Shown here: positions 34,750 through 45,240 of the stretch, piece after piece
Layout of the letters: each line of letters opens with the position of its first letter
Numbering within the stretch: position 1 is the first letter of the stretch
Assembly (NCBI GenBank): GCA_008477525.1
Contig: SPDT01000003.1
Coordinates: forward strand, 124,001 to 188,000
DNA: 64,000 nt
Reading direction: 5' to 3'
From: Hypomyces perniciosus
Lineage: Eukaryota; Ascomycota; Sordariomycetes; Hypocreales; Hypocreaceae
The notes under the pieces: model-generated
Databases searched by the model: none
The model's input: the letters and a program-made list of their open reading frames with translations, nothing else
What the model was told of the DNA's origin: nothing
Position numbers and translations under genes: made by a program

Positions 34750-34968
34750 TGTCAACCTCAGTAACGGATAACTCCACATCACGGCACATTCCTTTATTCC
34801 TAACTAGCCTGTAAGAACCCGGATAGTCTGTAAGAACCCGGATGGTTAGCAAATTCATGTATTTAAGCAGCAGCTTTTCCCACCTAACTTGGGATCAGCA
34901 AGAGTGTCGAATTCTATCATTGTATGCATCTGCAAATGAGCCCTTATACTGTTGATCTGTGATTAATA
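34750..34968 (+). repeat. Copia 3' LTR
   Basis: 219 bp, preceded by the polypurine tract CTGGGGGGGTA. Nearly identical to the 5' LTR. Confidence 0.93.
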
Positions 34969-36280
34969 CCTGCGTCTCTGTGAAGTACAATACGCGACGT
35001 GACAGGACCCTTTCCTGGAACGTCCACCCACGAGTATTCCACTTCGAGAATTGTACTTGCTGTTTCTTTGTGAGGGGAAATGCAGGGGCGATAGAAAGCC
35101 TATCGTCACTAATAGTCATCCTTCCGTTGAAGAGATCCCGCCGTCTCGTTTCCATGCCGGGGAGGCCAGCATCCGCGTCCTCGCCTGCGGCCGCGACGAT
35201 GGTGAAAAAGGCTAAGCAATACACCTGGTCCATTTTCGCGGTTTGGTTTAGGAGGTTTATTGGATCATCTTGGACAATACACAACGAATCGACCCACAAA
35301 TACCGCTCGCCGATGGCAGCAACCAAATCCAGGGCATCGGAAACTGTTGGTGCTAGATTCATAGCATCCAAGCCGCCTGGTTGCTCTGCCATTTTCAGGT
35401 TGTCCGTAGTAAGCCTTTGGGCTAGACGCTTTTTTCTTGCTTCACTCTTGTTACCCCATACATAGCTGAGAGCAACAAAGCGACAGTCGAGAGTTGCGGT
35501 CACGACTCTTCTCTCCAAAACGTCTATCACCCGGAAGCCGGGAGGCAGGTCCAGCCCACCATCAATCCAGTCCGGAGATGAGCAGCTCTCGCCATGGTCC
35601 TCCTCACATGTCTGAACCCAGGAGCGTATAAGATCAATGTCAACGACCGAGTTGATGTAGCGCCCGCTTCCCGCCAGGGGAATGTGCCCCGGCCACCTTT
35701 TCCGCCCCTTTCCTCCTGATTCTGCAAGTTGAATTGGCCGGTGGGCATCCAGGAAAGGCTGCAGCAACGGCTCATCCTCAAACTCGGATGGAAACGAGTC
35801 AGGGACCCATGGGTCAGGTTCCAGACTCACTGAAAGCCGAAATAGAGCCAAGAACTTATCCTCCTTCTCTCCCCTTTGACAATCAAAGAGACAAAACTGT
35901 TTTTGGTTCAAATAACAATCGTTTGAGCTTAACAGGATCTGTTCGATTGGTCTCACAGTGGTGACATACGGTAATGAATGTACCAGTCCCTTATCTTCGG
36001 AAGAGTCTTCGTTATCGGAAAACGCGTCATCCATATAAGGCTGAGTGATGATGGGAGGGTCATCTTTGTTGAAACAAGTTTTATGTTTGGCTTTTAGGCA
36101 TCCCACGATCAAGGTACAAAACTCGCAGGAGGCGGCCCGCTGATTTATCTCTCTTATTTTGCCCAGCAGGATGTTTTCGATGGCATGGCACCCTGGTTCA
36201 TAGGATCCCTTGTCATACTCGACGTAGAGTAGAGACTTTAGGTCAAGCTTTTCGCATTCCTTGCATAGTTTGGGCGACAT

Positions 36281-36670
36281 ATTGATTATCGATATCGAAA
36301 CTATTTGTTATGCGTAGTTGAATGATCTTTGAGGTACGTTTAAACTGCCTTTATAGGCAATTTACGGAGAAAATTGGGCGAATGGCCGCTCCTTGTAAAT
36401 GAAAAATCGCTCACACCTACATGCCCCGCTGCCAGCTTTCCTTATCACTCAAAGCCCCACTGCTTACTTTCTGGTGATGTGGTGGGCCGTCTAGTCCCAC
36501 GAAGTTGCCCCTATCCCGACGCCATCGCGGCGCACAACACTACCATTTGCATCAGGGGGTGGCCATGAGGCCGTAGTCAATCAATCTACGAGTACTGTTC
36601 GATAACGGCGCCGACACCGATTATAGGGATGGTCAAATAGTGCTGAGCTCCTCCTCGAACATGGGGCTTG
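36281..36670. other. Upstream region of the HET gene, no gene seen
   Basis: Contains the probable promoter of the minus-strand HET gene. GC-normal up to the LTR border at 36671. Confidence 0.45.
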
Positions 36671-36914
36671 TGTAATACAGGAAATACAAGGATAAAGTGC
36701 GCACAGCGTCATTGGTTAAATGCTTTATTATATAATCACAGGGGTTATACAACGTATCACGGCACACAGAACAGCAGGTTAAGGTGATATCTTTGTTATG
36801 CCTTAAATAAGGCAAGAAGCTATAAGAAGATGATTCAAAGGTGTAGGACTAAGTCATTACGTAAGGACGCACGTGATACTAATAAATTGTTGGAGGGTAG
36901 GTGTATTGCTATAA
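36671..36914 (-). repeat. Gypsy-B-like LTR at the border of the RIP desert
   Basis: Starts TGTAATACAGGAAATAC at 36671 and ends about 36914. Its right two thirds match the LTR at 1840-2032; its first ~90 bp match the LTRs at 27019 and 42076. GC-normal on the left and RIP-mutated toward the right end. The HET promoter lies to its left, so it is likely the 3' LTR of a minus-strand element whose interior is the desert to the right. Right limit approximate. Confidence 0.65.
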
Positions 36915-39900
36915 TTATACCCTTGATTTTATATTTTATTTCCCTTTAAATAGCTATTTTAAAACTATATATATTCTAATCCTTTTATTATATTAACTCT
37001 ATTATAGGCAGCGATTATATTATACGTTTAATTAATTAATTATTTTAACTATTTTTATCTTCTTAACTTAAATATATAGGTTAAGTTTATTAAAGATTTT
37101 TATATAGTATTTTAAAAAGGCACTATTTTATTTTTTAAAATTTCTTATAGGTTATTGGCTTAATATATAAGACTTTTAAGCTATATAATAATATAAATTA
37201 TCTTTATTATAATAGTTAGACTTTATTAAAGTTTTATGTTTCTATTACATTATTTATTTGATTATCTCTTTTAAACACTTATCTTTATATATTTATATTT
37301 TTTAATTTATTAATAGTATTTTAATTTAATATATATATACATTAATTTATGTTATTAACTGTTAATAATTTAAAAAAAAAGTTATAAAAGATAAGGAAAA
37401 TAAAGATATAGTTAAATAGTTTAATTTAATAAATTTAAAAGTATATATTAAAACTATTATATAAGTGTATTTATTTATTAATTGTTTTTTTCTTAATTAA
37501 TTTATTTTGAAATATATAACTTTTAATTATACCTTTTGATTAACTATAAATTAATATAAATGCTTTTTTAATATATTAACTATAGTTTAATATTAAATAA
37601 ATAATTATATTGTAAAAGATTTTAATTAATTTAAAATTGACTGAAAATATTTAATTATAATATTTACGTGATAAAAACTTTTCTTTTAAAAAATCAATGA
37701 ATTTAATAAATAAAAGTTTGAAAGTTTAATATTTAAATATAATTAAAAAGTATAATTTATAAAATATAATAATGCTTTTATTATTTTATATATTTAATGA
37801 TTTTAAGTAAACGTTATAAATCATAATTAATTAATTTAATTAATTTAATAAACATTTATAAACTGTTTAAATTATTATTTTATGTTTATATTTAATTTTT
37901 TGATTTAATTTATAACTTTTATATAATAAATTAAATAATATTTAAAGTATCTTTTAAGTTATTAAAATAATTACTTTTAAATTTTAAATATAAATTAATA
38001 CTTAAAATTAATATAATTATTTTTAACGTATTATATAAAATATAAATATATAAAATAAAACTATTAATAAGTTTTTTAATGTTAAATATATAAATAATAA
38101 TAAAACAATATATTTTTATTAAATAATATAGTATTATAAAGATATTTTTATAAATTAAACTTTATTAATTATAGTTAAATAGGAGTATAATATAGTTTAT
38201 TAAAATATTACTTTATGTTTCAAATAATATTAATAATACTTTTAAAGATTTTAAGAAATATATTTATTTAATTTTATTTAAATGTATAGGTTATAACTAT
38301 TAAAAAATATTAATATCAATTAATATATATTTATTAATATATATAATTAACAAAGTTTAATATTTTTATTTATTTTAAATATCCTTTTCATTTACAACAG
38401 TATATTTAATATATAATTTATATTTTTATTTTCGTTATTAATTAAAATAAAAGTTATTTTTTAAAATATGTTTTATTATTATAAATTTAAAAGTTTTAGA
38501 TTATTACTTTTAAATTATTGTAAGTACTGTTAAACTATTATTAAATAGCTTGGTTTTAAAGTATTTATATTATAATATTTATTATATTTAATATATTATA
38601 AATTATATTAAGTATTTTAGTAATTAACATTTTTAAATTTAAAATTAATATATTAAGTATTATAATAAATAGGTTTATATTGTTTATATTGTTTATAATA
38701 TTAATATAAATATAACAATAAAAATAACTTTTAAAAGTAGACTTTTTTTTAATTAAGTATTATTTTAATTTAAGTTTATTAAAATATTTCAAAATATTTC
38801 ATTTAATATATTGAACTTTATTATTTTTAATTTAAACTAATCAATAATTAAAAGATTATATTAAAATAAAAACTTAAATTAATTGATTTATATTTACTTT
38901 AATATTTTAATAATTATAATACTTTTAAATTTATTTTTTATATTTTAAAGTTTAAAAACTTACTTCTTTAATAATTTTATATTATATTAATATATAAAAT
39001 ATATAGCTATACTAAAAATATTAAAGCATATTAGTTATGGTTTTTTATTTCTTTTTTAACTTTATATTTATGAATAAGTTTATTAAAGCTTGTTTTATAA
39101 TAAAAGTTTAAATACTTTAAAATATTCTTAAATTTAATAAATATATAGTTATTCATATAAAATATACAAAAATAATAAGAAATTATTTAATTTTAGCCTA
39201 TAAGCGATTTATTATAAAAGGTATATTTTATTATTATAATCATTTTTTTAAAAACTTTCTATCCTTTATATATTTATATATAAAAGGTATTATTATTATT
39301 ATTATTTAAAGCAGTTACTTTTTTAATATAAATTAAATTCTTTTGTTTAATAAATTAAATTATAAATATTATTATTTTCTATAATAATATATTTAGTTAA
39401 TTATAATGTTTATTGATAGTTTAGAAAAGTTAATTAATAATTAATATAAATATTAAATAAATATAAAGTATATAATTAAATAAAATAATATAGTTAAATT
39501 AAAAAGGAGTTTATTAAAGAGTATATTAATAATTCTTATTTAAGTAAATAATATACTACTAAAAGCAGGCAAGAACAACATATTAAAAGAAGTCTCTTCA
39601 ACTAATCATTATTAACTTTAAATAGCCTTAATAAAAGGCGATAATAGTATAGCAGTAAAGGCAGCGGTAATAGTAAAGGCAGCAGTAAAGGCAGCTGCGG
39701 GATTAGAGGCAGAAGTAGAGGTAGTTGCAGGAGCAGCTATAGCAGGAGCAGCCGCAAAAGCAGCCACTAGAGCAGCAGCAGCAGTAATAGGGGCCAGAGC
39801 TAGAACAGGTGCAGGCCAAAAAGCGATTATTGCTGCCTAAAGGCCAGTAGAGAGGGGGATAAAGGGATTATACCCTAAGCTTAGTAATGAGGCAGTTAAA

Positions 39901-42075
39901 GGTAAAGAAGCTAGATTAGTTAGCGTAGGAGCAGGAGTAGCAGATATAGCTGCTTTTAGGGGGCAGTTAATATATTTATTTTTAACTCTTTAAAATTTAT
40001 TTATTTATTTAAAAAGCTTTATTATTTAATTTTTTATTATTATCAAATGATAATAGCTATAGTACTTATATTTATTTTACTTTTATAATAAAATATTAAT
40101 ATATATTTATAAGAAAAAGCGATTAATTACGTAAAAAAGGCTTTAAAAGCGCGGCTAATTTATTATAATACTATAAATAAACTAAGATAGCAGTTAATAA
40201 AGCACTAGAAATAGCTTTATTAATTAAGGGGTATATTAGGTGAAGTAAATTAAGGCTGTACCGCCTATCAGTACCAAAACTAGTATTAAAAAGCTTTTAT
40301 TTGCTTAATAAGTAAATATAAACTAATATATATATATTATATAAATACTATATTAAACTATATAAACACTTATAAAGCGCCTATATATTACTTTTTTATT
40401 AAATTAAGTTTTATTTATTTTCTCTTTATATTTTATATAACTATACTATACTTTATTATAATGATTATAGAATTAATAAAGTTTAAAATTATAATAATAA
40501 TAAAATCTTACAAATATCATAATAAATTAATAATTATAATAATAATTTAAAGTTTATTTAATAAAGCTTCAATAAATTGTTTTTTATAAAATTATTTAAA
40601 TTTATAAATATAAAAAACTATCATAAAAATATGATTTTTAAAAAGAATTATTAAACTTAAACTTTTTAATTAATTTGTTTTTTATTATTATAATAACATT
40701 CTTTAAAATATTAATTATATTATATTTCTAAATTATTTATATATCCTTTTAAAATAATTAAAAAAATAAATTTATTATAATTCTTTAAAAAACATCAATA
40801 TTTAAATTTTAAATTTTTATTAATAATTAAAAAATTAATAAAGACTTTATTATAAAATATTAACTTTATAAAAAAATCATTAACTTTTAAATAATTTAAA
40901 ATAGTTAATAAATTAATTATTAACTTTAAATTAAACTGTTTAATAGTTTTACTTTTCTTATATATTAAATAATAAAATTTAATTTTTATAATAAAATTGA
41001 AGTTAAAACGTTTTAAGATTATTTTAATGGTTGTTTTAATATATTGAAATTAATATAATTTAATTTTAATATTCTAAAATAATAACCTTAATTATTTATA
41101 ATTCCTATTATAAATGATAATTTTCTTTTTTAATTTAATTAATTTAATAACCTTTAAATCTTTAATAATAAAAGACATTTTTAAATATAAAGGTTTTTTT
41201 TTATAAAAGCTTTTTTTTAAACTTTTTATTTTATTCTTTTAAATCTTCAAAGCTTATAAAGCCTTCATTTTTTTTATGTAAGTTAAAGTCTTAAAAAATT
41301 TAAAGAATTCTTTTTAAAGTTATTTTTTTTAAATTCAAAATTAAACTCAATTAATTATTTTTTTAAAGTTATTATTTTCAGAATAAAAATATATTCTTTT
41401 AACTTTTGGTTTATTAATAATAAAGAGTTAGACCTTTATAAAGCTATAGAATTTATAATTATTTATATAACTATATAATATAATATATCTTTTAATTAAT
41501 CATAATAAATTATATTTAAAAGGATTTAATAGTTTTATTAATTATATAGATTTAATAAAAAATATTATATTAAATATACTTTTTAATTTTATAATACTTT
41601 AAACTCTTTATAACGTTTATATATAACTACAAATAAAAAAAGGTATGTCATAATATTATTTTTTATAATTATTATTTTTATTATTTGTGTTAAAATAATT
41701 AAATAAAATTAATAATCTATAAGTAACATATAAGCTGTTTTAATAATATTAATAATAGTAATAATAATAATAATAATTATCAAGAAAGGAAATAGTAAAG
41801 AAAAAATATTATTTACTTTTTTATATAAAAAAACTTTAAAACTATTATTTAAAGTATAAATAGCTATTTATAATATCACTATCATTATTATATTTATATA
41901 AATATTAACCTTAAAGTTACCTTTTTTTAATTTAATTTATAGTATATTATAAATAGTTAACCTAGTAATAGAGGTATAAAGGAGCTTTAAAGGGATTATT
42001 TAATATTATAATATTAAGTATTTTAATATTTTATAGTTAAAGAAAGGTTATTATAGTTTTTTTAATTAAAGGGTA
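36915..42075. mobile_element. RIP desert: extremely AT-rich decayed transposon sequence
   Basis: About 5 kb of almost pure A/T with TpA dominance and no open frame of note. Bounded by two related LTRs, so most is probably the interior of one or more minus-strand Gypsy elements, but domains are no longer readable. One GC-richer island (39575-39980) stands out. Confidence 0.55.
39575..39980 (+). other. GC-richer, Ala/Val-rich coding-like island inside the desert
   Basis: Seen: one plus-strand frame reads KAAVIVKAAVKAAAGLEAEV, then GAAIAGAAAKAATRAAAAVIG, RARTGAGQKAIIAA, a TAA (one C-to-T from CAA), then RPVERGIKGLYPKLSNEAVK and VSVGAGVADIAAFRGQL. GCA/GCN repeats dominate. No family is recognised. 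It may be a gag or other ORF segment of the surrounding element that kept its composition because it lacks CpA sites, or an old low-complexity gene piece. Confidence 0.4.
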
Positions 42076-42132
42076 TATAATATAGGAAATATAATAATAA
42101 AGTATATATAGTATTATTAGTTAAATACTTTA

Positions 42133-42471
42133 TATAATATAAAAATAAATTCATTAATACAAGTATTAGCTATTATACCTTATATTATATAATATACCCC
42201 CTAGTTTATGAGCTATAGTTGGTTAACTTTTTACTTTATTCCAGGAAGCCGGCATATAAACTAAATACCTCAGTAATTATAGCAAAATAGTTGCCTTAAA
42301 CAAGGTTTAAAGCAAAATACAGCAACATCCAGCAGTAGTCACAGGTTCTAAAAGATCTTAGCGTAAAGAGCGCGTTAACCACTAGACCACAACCTCCCGG
42401 GCTCATAACTGTAATACAAAAACACATTCGCTAATGCAAGCATCAGCTATTGTACCCTATATTATACAACA
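42133..42471 (-). mobile_element. TRIM (terminal-repeat retrotransposon in miniature), 339 bp
   Basis: Seen: two 62-bp direct repeats (42133-42194, RIP-mutated; 42410-42471, clean) with TG...CA ends enclose 215 bp, flanked by CTTTA on both sides (42128-42132, 42472-42476). On the minus strand the clean LTR is followed directly by GTTATGAGCCCGG (42409-42397), identical to the Copia primer-binding site at 29883. The other LTR is preceded by CTAGGGGGTA, a polypurine tract like that of Copia. There is no coding capacity. Known: TRIMs are tiny non-autonomous LTR elements moved in trans. Inference: mobilised by a Copia-type enzyme set. Confidence 0.8.
42379..42389 (-). promoter_or_regulatory. tRNA-like A box inside the TRIM
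   Basis: The minus strand reads TGGTCTAGTGG, a perfect fit to the pol III A-box consensus TRGYNNARNGG, within a stretch resembling a tRNA 5' half (GTGGTCTAGTGGTTAACGCG). A partial B-box-like GTTTAAGGC lies further on. It is not a complete tRNA fold. Confidence 0.45.
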
Positions 42472-42600
42472 CTTTATTATATAATTATAGGGATTATGCA
42501 ATGCGTATATAGCAGCGCCCTCACGGCATATACATTTTTCACAATTCAACCTATAATCTTATACTTCAATGCAAGGTGCTCGTAGCTGTATGACAAATAG

Positions 42601-43161
42601 TGAGTACTTACAGGAGTTGTTCTGACTCGAAAGCCTTTAGTGAATCTAAGAACGAACTCGAGGCAGCTAGACGCTGAGACCCTAGTCTTCTATTTTAAAT
42701 TGTCGAGGGTTAGTCTTATAATTAGCCTCCGTATGCCATGGGCATGTGTCCTACGTGACCATACTGACCTGGTTGTACTTCAAAGATTCTGTACCTTGTA
42801 ACTTATTTTCTTCCTTCCTCAAGGCGGCGAAGGTCACGCAGACTACAGCGCCGACCGACAAGGGCCTTCACAGTGGAAGCACTAGTAACTCTAGGGATAT
42901 ATCCTCAGCAAGGGATTCGTATTGTGTTCATAAATATTTGTCAGCTAGGGGTGGCATAGCCATACATTTCCAGGTCCCAAATTAAACAACGTGACTCTTT
43001 CTTCAGGTCTTAGTTAAGATGCCTCTACAAAACAAGAGGTACCACTAAGAACCTGGTTTTCCCTAGGTCAGTTTTGTCGGCCTTGGGCACCTTGCTGGCA
43101 CTGTCACGGCCGAGATTTCATAACCGTCCAGTGCTACACCCTCAGGGCTCAGCGCTTTTTA
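42601..43161. other. No confident gene
   Basis: GC-normal sequence 3' of the secreted-protein gene. A 79-codon plus-strand frame (42746-42985) has no recognisable features and is not called. Confidence 0.4.
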
Positions 43162-43707
43162 CTATGGGGCGCAGTTGGCCGCAATCGTTGAGATGCCGAG
43201 CACCTCACCGGCTAGATTAGCAGCAAGCTGCCCAGCGGCCTTAATCTTCCTGGCCCCAAGTAGGAGCTGTGCTGCAGCCTTTATTCCACCGGCAGCGTCG
43301 ACTAATTTCTTGATCTTGAGAAGTTTTGCTGGAGGAAAAGCCGTAGTGGCGATAGCTGTGACAATTGCAGCGATACAAGTAGCTATGCCCCAAAGGCCGC
43401 GGGGCTCGAGAGCTGAGAGCTCAGAAGCGGTGTGTGGCATAAGGACCGCATTGGGGTCACGGAAGCCGTGGTTGACAAGCCATTCATGAGTAGCTTCATT
43501 GCCTTGAAAGAGGGTATCGTCCGGAATAGCGCATATTGTAGTGAATAGAGATTCGAGAGCAGGTACGTGGGCTTCAGTGAATTTGAAGTTAATTGGGTCG
43601 GGGACGGCATGAGCATGTAGGGCTGTATCATTGCGTCCAACAGGCGCCACGGAGACGGCCAGCGTACATGGTACAAGACCAGCCGTTGTGAAGATATTGA
43701 AACGCAT
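43162..43707 (-). CDS. Small secreted protein of unknown function
   Basis: Seen: 181 residues. The first ~20 form a signal peptide (MRFNIFTTAGLVPCTLAVSV). The middle part (about 35-105) is polar, with FKFTEAHVPALESLFTTICA and a WLVNHGFRDP stretch. The last ~75 residues are hydrophobic to amphipathic and Ala/Leu/Gly-rich, with WGIATCIAAIVTAIATTAFP, a KLLKIKKLVDAAGGIKAA stretch and a C-terminal Cys close to the end. Mature protein has three Cys. No family is recognised. It sits alone between two RIP deserts, a typical place for lineage-specific secreted proteins. Start chosen because the signal peptide begins there. Role is not known; no toxicity is claimed. Confidence 0.65.
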   Translation of the reverse strand: MRFNIFTTAGLVPCTLAVSVAPVGRNDTALHAHAVPDPINFKFTEAHVPALESLFTTICAIPDDTLFQGNEATHEWLVNHGFRDPNAVLMPHTASELSALEPRGLWGIATCIAAIVTAIATTAFPPAKLLKIKKLVDAAGGIKAAAQLLLGARKIKAAGQLAANLAGEVLGISTIAANCAP

Positions 43708-44365
43708 GTTGTATCAAGTGCTAGTGAACCAGATGGTGAAAAGGTATTTGGTGTGAATTGCCGGACTGGAGAATGTGGCCGTGTTATCAGAGTGAGATAG
43801 CTATATCATGAATGACGAAAGAACCAGTATTTATAGTCCATACAGTCTTGGGGATTTTCGAATGCGGCTTAATGTGAGAATGTAAGATGTGTGAAATTGA
43901 GACCCTTCTCGGTAGACTTCACCTCCAGGGCGGGGAGTCATTATGGACGAATGTACCCGGTATAGAGCCTTAAGTGGCCGAAATGGAATGAAAGTTGTTG
44001 AAAGAGAGTAGCAATAATGCTAGACTTGGAAGGCGGCTCAGCATTCCGGTAATTCTATACGATGCGAAGTACGGCCACCGCTTTCCGCCTTAGTGCCGCG
44101 CGTCAGCCTCCAGTAGGAATGCGAGATAGTTGGCCTAGCTAGGGATGAAAGACCTAGAACATAGGTTGGAACGAAGCTCTGACGATGGCGAATTCGCTGA
44201 TGACGGATTCATAGACGAGGAATCCGGTAGCCAATTCGTTAATGAGTGTGATAGACCGTGACGGTCGAAGGAGGCCTGACGAGTATCGCCACCTAGGACG
44301 ATATAAAGGACGATCATGATGCTTCCGAGACGTGTTAATCTCCCCCATTTGCTCATTTGCTTATA

Positions 44366-44408
<43 letters not shown>

Positions 44409-45240
44409 AAAAGAGACAACCACCCCCGCCACCCGTTAGCATGCGAGATAACATTCTCGAGATCGTCAGTGAAATATGTGATATGTCCCTCTGAAACCAC
44501 ACGGAATCTTTTTCTTTGAGAACGCATTTGACAATCTACCCTACGTAGCTATACCATGTCTCTGACCCTTGTTACGTCTATCCCAATGACGAAGGCAATA
44601 CATCTACTCCTTTTGCCGATTTGCAATTGGATCGGCATTTCGATGTGGGAGGCACGACAAGTCCGACAAAGTTGCGACGACGTATGATCACTGGTGCCAG
44701 CAACCAACTGGGCCATGCCTCATACCTGCGTTGACTGGTCACATATTGAGGGCTGGTCTCGCGAGCCCTGGGTAGACCCGCGGGTGGACTGCAGGATGGT
44801 TCATCCCACGTCTAGTATGTTCTTCAACCTCAAAGTGCCAGCACTAGGCTCATTTTCCGTGGATTCAATGGCTCAGCTTGCTAATCTCTTCAATAGGGCC
44901 TATTTTTGTGAACGGGAGGAATAACGGCTCTCGGATCGACGTTGCAACTGATGATGAATGATCCGCCTATGGGGGTAGCGTCACGATCTAGAATACAATA
45001 AGTCATCCACAGACAAGAAGCCCGGAAAGGTAGAGATGAATTGAAGGGCTTCACCGTCGAGCTTGAGCGCCCGGCTGTTCCCTAGCAATCGGATCTTGCA
45101 TGCATTAATAGTGGGAAAGCTATGATTGCTGGTGAACCTAGACGCGGTGTGAACAGAGCTGCGCCAACCGAATTGCATGGAACTTTCGAACTCCTCTTCC
45201 TCTCCCTGCACGCCACTTATAGTCACAGATGAGAATTGCT
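43708..45240. other. Unresolved region with coding-like scraps
   Basis: GC-normal. Scraps that look codon-like but that I cannot assign: plus strand from 44143 (MKDLEHRLERSSDDGEFADD), plus strand 44694-44924, and minus strand 44981-45226. The last reads VQGEEEEFESSMQFGWR and ends before the desert, so it could be the tail of a gene lost into it. No family recognised. Confidence 0.35.
44368..44412. repeat. Homopolymer junction: 31 C followed by 14 A
   Basis: An uninterrupted C run (44368-44398) directly joined to an A run (44399-44412). It lies in otherwise normal-GC sequence. Confidence 0.9.

Larger units (their letters stand above)
29664..34968 (+). mobile_element. Ty1/Copia retrotransposon, complete ends, coding region mutated
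   Basis: Seen: 219-bp LTRs at 29664-29882 and 34750-34968, flanked by CCTGC at 29659-29663 and 34969-34973. The plus strand gives, with stops, a gag region (about 30060-30960), protease (31105: FILNSGSSFHIC), GAG-pre-integrase (TWHKQLGHLGPDALEQL, about 31528), integrase (RIHRDNDIAI, about 31897), RT (LDAVNAFTNSFLDEDVFV, about 33359; YGLQRSP, about 33470; FFVNNIVLLY, about 33590) and RNase H near the end. Integrase before RT is Copia order. The catalytic DSG of protease reads NSG and the YVDD of RT reads FVNN, both G-to-A changes; many CAG/TGG codons are TAG. It cannot encode an active enzyme set. It splits the HET gene. Confidence 0.92.
28424..36280 (-). pseudogene. HET-domain (heterokaryon-incompatibility-like) gene split by Copia insertion
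   Basis: Seen: the 5' part (36280-34974) encodes MSPKLCKECEKLDL, the HET block VALSYVWG (HET motif 1), YLWVDSLCIVQDD (motif 2) and GWTFQERVLSRRVLYFTE (motif 3). It stops reading sensibly at 34969, where the Copia LTR begins. The 3' part resumes at 29663 in the same frame, runs to a stop at 28424 and contains WSWLGWCG and an acidic Asp/Glu-rich stretch (29026-29082). Skipping the element and one CCTGC copy leaves 2547 nt, exactly 849 codons, with no intron and no stop inside. Known: HET proteins trigger cell death upon fusion of incompatible hyphae. Inference: a null allele made by insertion, otherwise undamaged. An N-terminal cysteine cluster (CKECEK...CEFC) precedes the HET domain. Confidence 0.9.
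42076..42595 (-). repeat. LTR (176 bp) interrupted by a TRIM element
   Basis: 42076-42132 plus 42477-42595 together make a 176-bp LTR equal in length to the solo LTR at 27019-27194 and ending in the same CTGTATGACA. The left part is RIP-mutated; the right part is not, so the RIP border runs through this repeat. Immediate outer 5-mers (GGGTA, AATAG) do not match, arguing against a simple solo LTR. Confidence 0.7.

Noticed and set aside
36915..42075. Mitochondrial DNA insertion, because of extreme AT content
   Set aside because: No tRNA, rRNA or mitochondrial gene fragments are readable, and the LTR borders plus TpA bias fit RIP better.
42330..42410. A tRNA gene
   Set aside because: Only the A box and 5'-half-like part are present; no T arm with a proper B box and no acceptor stem pairing. 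It sits inside a TRIM.
42746..42985. 79-codon plus-strand frame as a gene
   Set aside because: No start context, domain or splice support; composition not convincing.
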